DNA of 64,000 nt. It comes from Alphaproteobacteria bacterium. GTDB lineage: Bacteria > Pseudomonadota > Alphaproteobacteria > Ferrovibrionales > Ferrovibrionaceae. Each line of letters starts with the position of its first letter. Position 1 is the first letter of the stretch. This document shows positions 29,419 to 38,169 of the stretch, in pieces. Location of the stretch: assembly GCA_017307375.1 (NCBI GenBank), contig JAFKFH010000006.1:465747-529746 (forward strand), read 5' to 3'. The notes below the pieces were generated by a model. That model searched no databases and was not told the origin of the DNA. It saw only the letters and a list, made by a program, of their open reading frames with translations. Made by a program: the position numbers and the translations under genes.

Positions 29419-30201
29419 ATGAGTGTCGTGTCCACCAAGTCTGAACTCGCCTTCGAAGCCTGGTGCCGAGCACAGGGCGTCACCTATCGGCGCATCCGCG
29501 AAGCGCATACCCCAGGCCATAAGCGCCCCGACTACGCCCTCCACCTCCAGCCGCACTGGTGCTTCGTCGAGATCAAGGAACTCGACGAAACGCCCGAGGA
29601 TTCTGCGCTGATGGGCGAGATGCTGGATGGCGGCGCCGGCTTTCGCTGGGTCGACCCAGGCGCCAGGCTGCGGCGGCCAATCAAGGCCGCGTCAGCCCAG
29701 TTGCGGAAGGCGTCTAAGCGGGGCTTCCCCACCGTCGTCTGCTTCTTCGACAAGACGATCGGTTTTCACCTGGAGCGGGTTCACGTCCTCCAAGCCATGT
29801 TCGGCCGCGACACACTGCATTTCGAGGTCTCGGCTGACCCGGCACACGAGCCGCGCTTCCTTGGGACGCGATACGGAAGGAAAGCGGCCTTGACCCGCCA
29901 GGACAACACTTCGATCAGCGCGGTCGCGGTGATGCGCCAACCTTCGGGCTGCGCGTTGGTGATCGACCTGTATCATAATCCGCACGCCCGCGTGCCGATC
30001 CCACCCAAACTGGCCGCGCCGTTGGTGCGCAAGCAGTATGGTGAGACCCTCGACGATCCCGATCGCCGTGAACCCACCGTGCTCGACTTGATGCAGACCC
30101 CGGACTGGAAGGAGTGGCTCGACGACCCCGAGGGGAAATGCGACCGGGAGATCGAAGCGTGTCTGCGTGAATTCCGGGCAGAACAGGCGCCGTGGCCGTA
30201 G
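29419..30201 (+). CDS. PD-(D/E)XK endonuclease-like protein
   Basis: Starting at ATG 29419 (MSVVSTKSELAFEAWC), the first 60 residues show the restriction-endonuclease core: Glu in SELAFEAWC, PD in HKRPDYALHL and EIK in WCFVEIKELDE. A helix with IKAASAQLRKASKRG and a strand with PTVVCFF follow, as in Vsr/VRR-like nucleases. The C-terminal part has no recognised domain. Its end overlaps the protease gene by 10 bp, which implies coupled expression. Confidence 0.65.
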   Translation: MSVVSTKSELAFEAWCRAQGVTYRRIREAHTPGHKRPDYALHLQPHWCFVEIKELDETPEDSALMGEMLDGGAGFRWVDPGARLRRPIKAASAQLRKASKRGFPTVVCFFDKTIGFHLERVHVLQAMFGRDTLHFEVSADPAHEPRFLGTRYGRKAALTRQDNTSISAVAVMRQPSGCALVIDLYHNPHARVPIPPKLAAPLVRKQYGETLDDPDRREPTVLDLMQTPDWKEWLDDPEGKCDREIEACLREFRAEQAPWP

Positions 30202-31061
30202 CAGGGAGAAATCTCGCAGAACCCGCCGCCGGGCTGGCTTCCGTCAGCCAACCCTCGCGCGACGAAGCGATCCGCTTGATGCGCGGCGGTTTGGCTAAGG
30301 CGATGCGGGACCTCGCCGCGAGCTATGTCATGCCGATCTGCTGGATCACCGCGCGCGATCGCAAGCCTTTGATCCTCGACAACGGGTCCGCCTTTCTGCT
30401 CGATTGCGGCGCCGGTCCGTTTCTGGTCACAGCGAACCATGTCTATCAGGGCTTCCTTGCGGCGAAGAACGAGCACCCCGACGCAGTCTGCATGGTCGGC
30501 GATGTCCGCTTCGACTTGGCGAGCCGACACATCGCCTCTGACTCTGCCTACGACGTTGCGACGTTCCGGGTCGCCCATGACGAAGTCGACAAGCTTGCCA
30601 ACTACGCCAACGGCAAGATCATCCTGACCGGCAGTCAGATGTCGTGGCCGCCCGCGCCGCCGGCGATCGACTGCGGCGTCTTCTTTGTGGGCTTTCCTGG
30701 CGACGGCCGGGAGATGCGCCCCTATCGGGGTAATTCGCTCGTGGAAATCGATTGGGTCGGTTACACCGCGCTCGCCGTTGCCAGTGGCGTTAGCAACACC
30801 GATATCACTCTGGTGTTCGACCATGAGCATGACTTCGATGTCGGGTTGCGTCCCAGCATCCCCAGCGATTGGGCGCTTGGCGGCTGCAGCGGAGCGCCAT
30901 TGCTGACCTTTGTCGAACAGCGAGGGATTTTCAGTTGGCGGCTCGGCGGGGTCATCTACGAGTCCAGCAGCCTCATTCTAAAAGCATCCCGCGCCGATTG
31001 CCTGAACCCCGATGGCACGGTCAACCGATACCCTGACCCAATGGCGTATCGAGGACGGTGA
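30192..31061 (+). CDS. Trypsin-like serine protease
   Basis: 289-aa protein with a chymotrypsin-fold triad visible: His in FLVTANHVYQGF, Asp in SAYDVATFRV and Ser in ALGGCSGAPLLTF (GxSGxP). No signal peptide or membrane segment, so it is expected in the cytosol. The GTG start lies inside the upstream nuclease gene. Cytosolic trypsin-like proteases recur in antiphage systems as effectors or activators; that role here is inference. Confidence 0.7.
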   Translation: MAVAGRNLAEPAAGLASVSQPSRDEAIRLMRGGLAKAMRDLAASYVMPICWITARDRKPLILDNGSAFLLDCGAGPFLVTANHVYQGFLAAKNEHPDAVCMVGDVRFDLASRHIASDSAYDVATFRVAHDEVDKLANYANGKIILTGSQMSWPPAPPAIDCGVFFVGFPGDGREMRPYRGNSLVEIDWVGYTALAVASGVSNTDITLVFDHEHDFDVGLRPSIPSDWALGGCSGAPLLTFVEQRGIFSWRLGGVIYESSSLILKASRADCLNPDGTVNRYPDPMAYRGR

Positions 31062-31098
31062 TCGTCGGACGGTTGCCTACGACCGCGCGCAACAGCTC

Positions 31099-31136
31099 TT
31101 GACTCTGACGCATGCTGTGTAGAACAAATAAGGAAC
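31099..31136 (+). promoter_or_regulatory. SOS (LexA) box and promoter of the imu operon
   Basis: GAACAAATAAGGAAC at 31122-31136 is a perfect GAAC-N7-GAAC repeat, the reverse complement of the alphaproteobacterial SOS box GTTC-N7-GTTC. A TTGACT -35-like hexamer lies at 31099-31104, so the box covers the expected -10 region, as needed for repression. The first gene, imuA, starts 37 bp further on. Confidence 0.85.
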
Positions 31137-31173
31137 ATTATGTCCCCTTCCGCTCAAGAGGTCAACGCTACAC

Positions 31174-31926
31174 GTGCGGCCGCTGTCCGCTATCGAGTCC
31201 TTGCGCGCCCAAGTCCGCCAAATCGAGGGGCGGCACCGGCGTGGCACAACGGTGTTGCCCTTCGGTCTCGCCGCAGTGGACTCGCGCCTTCCAGACGGTG
31301 GGCTCCCGTGCGGTGCGCTGCATGAAGTCGCTGGCGGCGGGAACGGGGCGATCGATGGCGCCGCCGCCGCACTCTTTTCGGCCGGCATTGCAGCGCGCAC
31401 GCGGGGCAAAGTGCTCTGGTGTGTCACCAGGCCAGACCTGTTCGCGCCGGCGCTTTCCCAAGCGGGTCTGAAATCCGACCGCGTCATCTACCTCGAGGGT
31501 GGCGACGAAAAGACGGTCCTCGCCTGTGTTGAGGAGGGCCTGCGGCACGGCGGTCTCGGCGCCGTGGTGGCGGAAGTCGCCCGGCTAAACATGACAGCCT
31601 CCCGGCGGCTGCAACTCGCCGCCGAAGGGTCTGGAACAATCGGCATCGCGCTGCGTCGCTGGCGCCGGCAGACCGAAGCGTCGGATTTCGGTCAGCCCAC
31701 CGCCGCCACGACCCGTTGGCGCATTTCGGCGCTGCCTTCGACCGCGCTGCCTGTCCCGGGCGTCGGCCGCCCGCGCTGGCTGGTCGAGTTGATCCGCTGC
31801 CGCGCCGGGGAGAGCGCGGACTTCGAACTGGAGGCGTGCGATGACACGGGTCATCTCCGTCTTCCTGCCGACCTTGTCCACGGACCGGGTCAGGCGGAAG
31901 GCGGGCAACACAGCGCCTCCGCCTGA
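31174..31926 (+). CDS. imuA: ImuA, SOS-mutasome RecA-like protein
   Basis: 250-aa RecA/SulA-related protein that helps ImuB and DnaE2 in damage-induced mutagenesis. The N-terminus LRAQVRQIEGRHRRGTTVLPFGLAAVDSRLPDGGLPCGALHEV is typical of the family; the Walker A region (EVAGGGNGAIDG) is degenerate. The start is GTG 31174, and the end overlaps imuB by 86 bp. It lies directly behind the SOS box. Confidence 0.88.
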   Translation: MRPLSAIESLRAQVRQIEGRHRRGTTVLPFGLAAVDSRLPDGGLPCGALHEVAGGGNGAIDGAAAALFSAGIAARTRGKVLWCVTRPDLFAPALSQAGLKSDRVIYLEGGDEKTVLACVEEGLRHGGLGAVVAEVARLNMTASRRLQLAAEGSGTIGIALRRWRRQTEASDFGQPTAATTRWRISALPSTALPVPGVGRPRWLVELIRCRAGESADFELEACDDTGHLRLPADLVHGPGQAEGGQHSASA

Positions 31927-33364
31927 GACGCCGCTGATCCTGGCCGGCCGGGACGGGCAAAGGCGGGTGGTTCTGGCGGCGGATGCCGCCGCCCAGGCCG
32001 CCGGCCTGCGCGTCGGCATGCCCGCGACCAAGGCCCAGGCGCTGGTGCCGGGCCTGGTGATCCAGGACGCCGACACGGCGGCGGACGCCGAGGCGTTGGA
32101 GAGGGTGGCGCTCTGGATGCTGCAACGCTTTGCGCCGATCGTCGCCGCCGATCCGCCCGACGGCATCGTCATCGATTCCACCGGCGCCGATCACCTCCAT
32201 GGCGGCGAGGCCGCCATGGTGGCGATGCTGGTGGAGAAGCTCGCCAGCGTCGGTCTGCGCGCCCGCGCCGCCATCGCTGACTCCTGGGGCGCGGCTCATG
32301 CCCTGGCGCGCTTCTGCGCCCGGCCAGGGTTTGTGTCGGAGCCGGGGGCGGTCGCAGGCGATGTCGCGCCGCTGCCGCTCGCGGCGCTGCGGCTCGCACC
32401 CGTCCTGGTGGCCGATCTTCGGGTGCTCGGATTCGAGCGTGTCGCCGACCTGCTGTCGCAACCACGCGCGCCGTTGACGCTGCGCTTCGGTCCCGAAGTA
32501 GGCCGGCGCCTTGACCAGGCGACCGGCCGCCTCGCCGAGCCGATCGAGCCCGTCCGTCCCGAGGCATTGATCGAAGTCCGCCGCGCCTTCGCCGAGCCCA
32601 TCGGCGCGGCGGAGACGATCGCGCGCTATATCGGCAAGCTCGCCGTCCAGCTCTGCGACGCCTTGGAACTGAAGGGCCTCGGCGCGCGACGGCTCGATCT
32701 GATCTGCCAGCGCGTCGACAATCGCGCGCAGGCGGTGCGCGTCGGCACCGGCTTGCCCCTGCGCGACGCGAAGCGCATGACCCGGCTGCTTTGCGACAAG
32801 ATCGAGACCATCGACCCGGGTTTCGGGATCGAGGTCATGACGCTCGCCGCCACCTTCGCAGAACCGCTGGCGCCGAAGCAGGCGGCGTCGAGCCTGGTCG
32901 AAGAGCCGGAGCCGGATGTGTCCGGCCTGATCGATTTGCTCGCCAATCGCGTTGGCGAGGCGAACCTCTATCGCGCGGCGCCTGTGGCGAGCGATGTACC
33001 GGAGCGTTCAGTGCGGCGCATCCACGCGCTGGCGCCGGAGACCGGCGCGGAGTGGCCGGGCCACTGGCCACGGCCCTCGCGCCTGCTCGCCCCGCCCGAA
33101 CCGATCGACACCGTCGCCCTACTGCCGGACCATCCGCCCGTATACTTCACCTGGCGCGGCATGCGCCGACGGGTGAAGCGCGCGGACGGTCCCGAGCGCG
33201 TCTTCGGCGAATGGTGGAAGCGCGATCCCGAGCTGGATGCGGTGCGTGACTATTTTCGCATCGAGGACGACGCGGGCGAGCGCTATTGGGTTTTCCGCGC
33301 CGGCGACGGCGAAGATCCACTGACCGGCTCGCAGCGCTGGTTCCTGCATGGGATCTTCGGATGA
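31841..33364 (+). CDS. imuB: ImuB, Y-family polymerase-like mutasome subunit
   Basis: 507-aa Y-family fold protein beginning [19 protein letters not shown]. The acidic catalytic residues of true Y-polymerases are not evident, as is usual for ImuB, which acts as an adaptor to the sliding clamp and DnaE2. The C-terminal [25 protein letters not shown]...YWVFR segment is characteristic. It ends in an ATGA overlap with dnaE2. Confidence 0.9.
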   Translation: MTRVISVFLPTLSTDRVRRKAGNTAPPPETPLILAGRDGQRRVVLAADAAAQAAGLRVGMPATKAQALVPGLVIQDADTAADAEALERVALWMLQRFAPIVAADPPDGIVIDSTGADHLHGGEAAMVAMLVEKLASVGLRARAAIADSWGAAHALARFCARPGFVSEPGAVAGDVAPLPLAALRLAPVLVADLRVLGFERVADLLSQPRAPLTLRFGPEVGRRLDQATGRLAEPIEPVRPEALIEVRRAFAEPIGAAETIARYIGKLAVQLCDALELKGLGARRLDLICQRVDNRAQAVRVGTGLPLRDAKRMTRLLCDKIETIDPGFGIEVMTLAATFAEPLAPKQAASSLVEEPEPDVSGLIDLLANRVGEANLYRAAPVASDVPERSVRRIHALAPETGAEWPGHWPRPSRLLAPPEPIDTVALLPDHPPVYFTWRGMRRRVKRADGPERVFGEWWKRDPELDAVRDYFRIEDDAGERYWVFRAGDGEDPLTGSQRWFLHGIFG

Positions 33365-36300
33365 GCAGCCCGCGCTACGCCGAATTGCAGGTGACCTCGC
33401 ACTTCAGCTTCCTGCGGGGCGCATCGTCTTGCGACGAGCTGTTCGCCACCGCCGCGGTCATGGGCATCGAGGCGCTTGCCATCGTCGATCGCAACTCGCT
33501 GGCCGGCATCGTGCGCGCCTACGAGGCCGCAAAGGCCACGAGCGTCCGGCTTGTCGTCGGCTGTCGCCTCGACCTCCACGACGGCGTATCAGTCCTGGTC
33601 TATCCGACGGACCGGCCTGCCTATTCGCGCCTCTGCCGGCTGCTGTCGCTCGGCAAGAAGCGCGCCGGCAAGGGCCAGTGCGACCTCGCCTGGGCCGATC
33701 TCGTCGCCTATGGCGACGGCCTGATTGCCGTTCTCGTGCCGGACACCGCCGACGAGGAGTGTGGCTTGCACCTGCGGCGCCTACGCGAGGCCTTCGGCGA
33801 TCGCGCCTACATGGCGCTCTCCTTGCGTCGCCGCCCCAACGACCAGCTCCGCCTTCACGAACTGTCCAATCTCGCGACGTCCATGCGGGTGCCGACCATC
33901 GTCACCAATGACGTGCTCTTCCATGAGCCGGGCCGACGCATCCTGCAGGACGTCGTGACCTGTATCCGCCACAACGCCACCATCGACGAGATCGGCGACC
34001 GCCGCGAGCGTCACGCGGATCGCTACTTGAAACCGCCCGAGGAGATGCACCGCCTGTTCGCGCGCTATCCCGAGGCGCTGGCGCGGACGCTCGAGATCGT
34101 GGCGCGCTGCCGCTTCTCTCTCGACGAGCTCGCCTACCAATATCCGGAAGAGCGCGCTGACCCGTCGCTCACCCCGCAGGAGACGCTGGCGAAGCTGACC
34201 TGGGAGGGCGCGGCCTGGCGCTATCCCGAGGGGCTTCCCGACGAGGTCGTGCAGACCCTACGCCATGAGCTGGGGTTGATCGAGAAGCTGCGCTATGCGC
34301 CCTATTTCCTCACCGTCTTTTCGATCGTCCGCTTCGCCCGCTCGAAAGACATCCTCTGCCAAGGCCGGGGCAGCGCCGCCAACTCCGCCGTCTGCTACGT
34401 GCTCGGCATCACCTCGATCGATCCGGCCAGGAACGACCTCTTGTTCGAACGCTTCGTCTCCGAGGAGCGTCGCGAGCCGCCCGACATTGACGTGGATTTC
34501 GAGCACGAGCGGCGCGAGATCGTCATGCAGTGGATCTTCGAGCAGTACGGGCGCGACCACGCGGCACTCTGCTCGACCGTCATTCGCTATCGCACCAAGG
34601 GCGCGATCCGCGATGTCGGCAAGGCGCTCGGCCTGACCGAGGATCTCATCAAGATGCTGTCCTCGCAGGTTTGGGGCTGGTCGGAAGACGGCGTCGAGGA
34701 CAAGCACGTTCAAGAGCTGAACCTCAATCTCTCCGACCGGCGCCTGCGCTTGGCGCTCGATCTCGCCCGCCAGCTCATGGGCGCGCCGCGCCATCTCAGC
34801 CAGCACCCGGGCGGTTTCGTCTTGACCCATGACCGCCTCGACGACCTCGTGCCGATCGAGCCGGCCGCCATGATCGATCGCCAGGTGATCGAGTGGGACA
34901 AGGACGATATCGACGCGCTGTGCTTCATGAAGGTCGATGTGCTGGCGCTCGGCATGCTGACCTGCATGAAGAAGGGGTTCGACCTGCTGGCCGCGCACAA
35001 GGGCATCAACCTCGATCTCGCGACGATCCCAGCCGAAGATCCGCGCACCTACGCGATGATCCGTAAGGCCGACACGCTGGGGACGTTCCAGATCGAATCC
35101 CGCGCGCAGATGTCGATGCTGCCGCGGATCAAACCGCGGACCTTCTACGACCTGGTGGTCGAAGTCGCGATTGTCCGGCCGGGCCCGATCCAGGGCGACA
35201 TGGTGCATCCCTATCTGCGCCGACGCGAGGGGCTGGAGCCCGTCGTCTATCCCAAACCCGAGTTGGAACAGGTGCTCGGCAAGACGCTCGGCGTGCCCTT
35301 GTTTCAGGAGCAGGCGATGAAGGTGGCGATCGTCTGTGCCGGCTTCACGCCCGGCGAGGCCGACCAGCTCCGCAAGAGCATGGCCACCTTCAAGTTCACC
35401 GGCGGCGTCTCGGCTTTCCGCGAGAAGCTCATCTCTGGCATGGTCGCCAATGGATACGAGCAGGAATTCGCCGAACAGACCTTCAAGCAGCTCGAGGGTT
35501 TTGGCAGCTACGGATTTCCGGAAAGCCACGCAGCCTCTTTTGCACTGATCGCCTACGCCTCGTCCTGGGTGAAGTGCTGGCATCCCGACGTGTTCTGCGC
35601 GGCGCTCCTGAACGCGCAGCCCATGGGCTTCTATGCCCCGGCGCAGATCGTTCGCGACGCCCAGGCCCATGGCGTCGAAATTCGCCCGGTCTGCGTAAAC
35701 GCCTCCCGCTGGGACTGCACGCTAGAGACCGCTGGCGACGAAGATCGCTTCGCGGTGCGCCTCGGCATGCGCATGGTAAAGGGCTTGGCCAACGCCCAGG
35801 CCGCCACGATCGTCGCCGCTCGCGCTGACCGGCCTTTCGTCTCGATCGATGACCTCTGGCGGCGCGCCGGCGTGCCCGCCGCAGCGCTCGTCCAGCTCGC
35901 CGAAGCCGACGCCTTCCGGCCGTCGCTCGCGCTCGCACGCCGCGAAGCTCTGTGGGCGATCAAGGCGCTGCGGGACGAGCCGCTTCCACTCTTCGCGGCC
36001 GCCGCGCGCGACGATGAACCCCTCCCAGAGATCGACGAGCCGGCCGTCACGCTCCGGTCGATGACGGCCGGCAGCGAGGTGGTCGAGGACTATGGTCATG
36101 TCGGCTTGACACTGCGCCGCCATCCGATCGCGTTCCTGCGCGACGACCTCATCGCACGTCGTGTCGTCACCTGCACTGAAGCCATGCAGGCACGCGACGG
36201 CCGCTGGCTCGAGGCCGCCGGCCTCGTGCTTGTCCGCCAGCGGCCGGGCAGCGCCAAGGGCGTCATGTTCATCACCTTGGAAGACGAATCCGGCATCGCC

Positions 36301-36627
36301 AACCTCGTGGTCTGGCCACAGGTGTTCGAGAGATTCCGCCGCGTCGTGATGGGCGCCAGCATGATGGCCGTCCGCGGCCGCATCCAGCGCGAGGGCGAGG
36401 TCGTTCACCTGGTCGCGCACAAGCTCACCGACCTCTCGGCCGAGCTTGGCACAGTCGGCGAGCGAGACGCCTTCCCACTGCCGCACGGCCGAGGCGACCA
36501 AGTCACCCATGCTGGCGGCGGGCCCGATCCGCGCGAGTTGCCGCCCAAGGGGCTGCGCACCCGCGACATCTATATTCCCGACCTTCACATCGACACCATC
36601 AAGGTGAAGAGCCGGAACTTCCACTGA
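33361..36627 (+). CDS. dnaE2: Error-prone DNA polymerase DnaE2 (ImuC)
   Basis: 1088-aa C-family polymerase. The start at 33361 ([23 protein letters not shown]) gives the 4-bp overlap with imuB and the usual family N-terminus; the frame opens upstream only within imuB. It has an N-terminal PHP domain, a palm with [12 protein letters not shown] near residue 374, a C-terminal helix-hairpin-helix and an OB-fold ([20 protein letters not shown]). It carries out translesion synthesis with ImuB under SOS control. A chromosomal copy may exist elsewhere; this one travels on the element. Confidence 0.94.
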   Translation: MSSPRYAELQVTSHFSFLRGASSCDELFATAAVMGIEALAIVDRNSLAGIVRAYEAAKATSVRLVVGCRLDLHDGVSVLVYPTDRPAYSRLCRLLSLGKKRAGKGQCDLAWADLVAYGDGLIAVLVPDTADEECGLHLRRLREAFGDRAYMALSLRRRPNDQLRLHELSNLATSMRVPTIVTNDVLFHEPGRRILQDVVTCIRHNATIDEIGDRRERHADRYLKPPEEMHRLFARYPEALARTLEIVARCRFSLDELAYQYPEERADPSLTPQETLAKLTWEGAAWRYPEGLPDEVVQTLRHELGLIEKLRYAPYFLTVFSIVRFARSKDILCQGRGSAANSAVCYVLGITSIDPARNDLLFERFVSEERREPPDIDVDFEHERREIVMQWIFEQYGRDHAALCSTVIRYRTKGAIRDVGKALGLTEDLIKMLSSQVWGWSEDGVEDKHVQELNLNLSDRRLRLALDLARQLMGAPRHLSQHPGGFVLTHDRLDDLVPIEPAAMIDRQVIEWDKDDIDALCFMKVDVLALGMLTCMKKGFDLLAAHKGINLDLATIPAEDPRTYAMIRKADTLGTFQIESRAQMSMLPRIKPRTFYDLVVEVAIVRPGPIQGDMVHPYLRRREGLEPVVYPKPELEQVLGKTLGVPLFQEQAMKVAIVCAGFTPGEADQLRKSMATFKFTGGVSAFREKLISGMVANGYEQEFAEQTFKQLEGFGSYGFPESHAASFALIAYASSWVKCWHPDVFCAALLNAQPMGFYAPAQIVRDAQAHGVEIRPVCVNASRWDCTLETAGDEDRFAVRLGMRMVKGLANAQAATIVAARADRPFVSIDDLWRRAGVPAAALVQLAEADAFRPSLALARREALWAIKALRDEPLPLFAAAARDDEPLPEIDEPAVTLRSMTAGSEVVEDYGHVGLTLRRHPIAFLRDDLIARRVVTCTEAMQARDGRWLEAAGLVLVRQRPGSAKGVMFITLEDESGIANLVVWPQVFERFRRVVMGASMMAVRGRIQREGEVVHLVAHKLTDLSAELGTVGERDAFPLPHGRGDQVTHAGGGPDPRELPPKGLRTRDIYIPDLHIDTIKVKSRNFH

Positions 36628-36709
36628 TCTCTCCAGCAGCCGACGAATGTCTCAAAGCTCAGCCATACGCTAAACTTCATCGCCACGCGGGAATACGGGA
36701 GCCGCGCCC

Positions 36710-36922
36710 ATGTCCACCATCACGCTGTCGGCCACGCCCAAGGGCAACGGCTATCAGGCCACCGTGACCTTTCCGGACGGAGTCTCGATGAGTTCCGCCG
36801 AAACCTATCCGACGATGGCCGAGGCGCTGACCGCTGCCGCCCTGAAGATGCTCGATATGCCCGACCGTCTGGAAGCGCTCGACAGGACCGAGGAGGCGTC
36901 AGGCGATCATGGAAGAAGGTAA
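36710..36922 (+). CDS. Small conserved-looking protein, unknown function
   Basis: 70-aa acidic protein beginning MSTITLSATPKGNGYQATVTFPDGVSMSSAETYPTMAE. A beta-strand/helix pattern like short DUF domains is seen, but no named family. It lies 80 bp after dnaE2 and overlaps the degenerate SRAP gene by 14 bp, so it may belong to the same SOS-induced transcript. Confidence 0.55.
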   Translation: MSTITLSATPKGNGYQATVTFPDGVSMSSAETYPTMAEALTAAALKMLDMPDRLEALDRTEEASGDHGRR

Positions 36923-37451
36923 GCCCGGCGCGGTCGCCAAGGTCATTCGCCGCAATCCCAAATCCGGCCAGCGCGAATTCGGCGACCTGGTCTGGGGCCT
37001 GCTTCCGTACAAGACCGAGCGGCCGGCGACGGCGGTGCGGCCGATCCATGCGCGGGCGGAAACGGTTCAAGAGTTGCCGATGTTCGCCGACGCCTTTCGA
37101 AGCCGGCGGGCGATTGTGCCGGCGACAGAATACTACGTCAGAACCGAGACGGACGGCCGGCCGCAGCGCTACGTGGTCACCCGCGCCGATGGCAAGCCGA
37201 TGGCCTGGGCGGGCTTATGGGAGTCCTTCGTCTGGCCGGGTGATCGCGTCGAGCGCAGCTATTGCGTGATCACCGTCGAGGCCAACGCGACCATCGCTCC
37301 TTTTCATGACCGCATGCCCTTGATCCTCGAGGCCGCGGACTGGCCGGTCTGGCTGGGCGACGCTCCTGGCGACCCGGCAGCCCTCCTGCGCATGGTCGAC
37401 CCGGACGTGATACGCTGCGACCCCGCAGCCCAACGACGCCGGAGTCGATAG
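36909..37451 (+). CDS. SRAP (HMCES/YedK-like) protein lacking active-site residues
   Basis: 180-aa protein with the SRAP backbone (WGLLPY, RPIHARAET, RRAIVPATEYY, HDRMPLIL). SRAP proteins crosslink abasic sites in ssDNA through Cys2 with help from Asn, Glu and His. Here the N-terminus has no Cys2 and lacks the first ~30 residues, the NARxET Asn is His, and the FYEW Glu is missing; only the HDRMP His remains. AGGAGG at 36891-36896 precedes the ATG. It is probably non-catalytic, and it sits directly before an intact SRAP gene. Confidence 0.75.
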   Translation: MEEGKPGAVAKVIRRNPKSGQREFGDLVWGLLPYKTERPATAVRPIHARAETVQELPMFADAFRSRRAIVPATEYYVRTETDGRPQRYVVTRADGKPMAWAGLWESFVWPGDRVERSYCVITVEANATIAPFHDRMPLILEAADWPVWLGDAPGDPAALLRMVDPDVIRCDPAAQRRRSR

Positions 37452-37453
37452 AT

Positions 37454-38098
37454 TTGTGCAACCTCTACACCGTCAAGAGCAGCCTGCAGGATCTCGCCGA
37501 CCACTTCGGCGTCTCGACGACGCCGGCTACCAACGCCGGCGAAGAGGTCTATCCCGGCACCCCCGGCATGGTGATGCGTGAGGTCGACGGAACCCGCGTC
37601 CTTCAGTCGATGACCTGGGGCTTTCCAGTACGGCTGAAGACAATGAAGCCGGGGTCAAAACCCATTCCCGTCAACAATATCGCCGATCTCGCGAAGGGTT
37701 TCTGGATAGGGCTCGCGCGCAAACCGGAATGGCGCTGCATCATCCCGGTGACAAGCTTCGCCGAGGCCGAGGGCGCGAAGGGCTCCAAGACCCGCACGTG
37801 GTTCAATGTCAAAAACCAGCCCATCTTCGGCTGGGGCGGTCTGTGGCGCGACAGCGAGGAATGGGGGCCGGTCTATTCCGGCGCCATGACCGACTGCAAC
37901 GAGGCGATCAGGCCTATCCATGACCGCATGCCGGTGCTCTTGCTGGCGCACGAATACGATCAGTGGCTCCACGGCACGTTCGACGATTTGATGGACTTTC
38001 AGAAGCGATGCTTTCCCGACCACCTGATTGAGATGAATCGAACGACTGAGCCTTGGGTCAAGCGCAAGACGGCCGTGAACCAAGACTCTCTGATTTAG
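37454..38098 (+). CDS. SRAP-family abasic-site protein, intact (TTG start)
   Basis: 214-aa protein with full SRAP hallmarks: Cys2 in MCNLY, Asn in PVNNIADLAK, Glu in SFAEAEG and His in IHDRMPVLL. The start is fixed by chemistry: only TTG 37454 places Cys directly after the initiator Met, as the family requires for its thiazolidine crosslink. It starts 2 bp after the degenerate SRAP gene. It protects abasic sites in ssDNA, fitting the neighbouring mutasome. Confidence 0.88.
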   Translation: MCNLYTVKSSLQDLADHFGVSTTPATNAGEEVYPGTPGMVMREVDGTRVLQSMTWGFPVRLKTMKPGSKPIPVNNIADLAKGFWIGLARKPEWRCIIPVTSFAEAEGAKGSKTRTWFNVKNQPIFGWGGLWRDSEEWGPVYSGAMTDCNEAIRPIHDRMPVLLLAHEYDQWLHGTFDDLMDFQKRCFPDHLIEMNRTTEPWVKRKTAVNQDSLI

Positions 38099-38100
38099 AA

Positions 38101-38158
38101 GGGGAAAGTCTTCCCCCTGGCCGGCGCCGCGGTCGCCGGCACACCCCCATCTGCGGGG
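38101..38158. repeat. Three consecutive short hairpins before the IS
   Basis: GGGGAA/TTCCCC (38101-38106 with 38111-38116), GCCGGCG/CGCCGGC (38120-38126 with 38134-38140) and CCCC/GGGG (about 38145-38148 with 38155-38158) stand in a row just after the SRAP stop. They may terminate the SOS operon or mark the insertion boundary. Confidence 0.4.
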
Positions 38159-38169
38159 AGACCCCCAGG

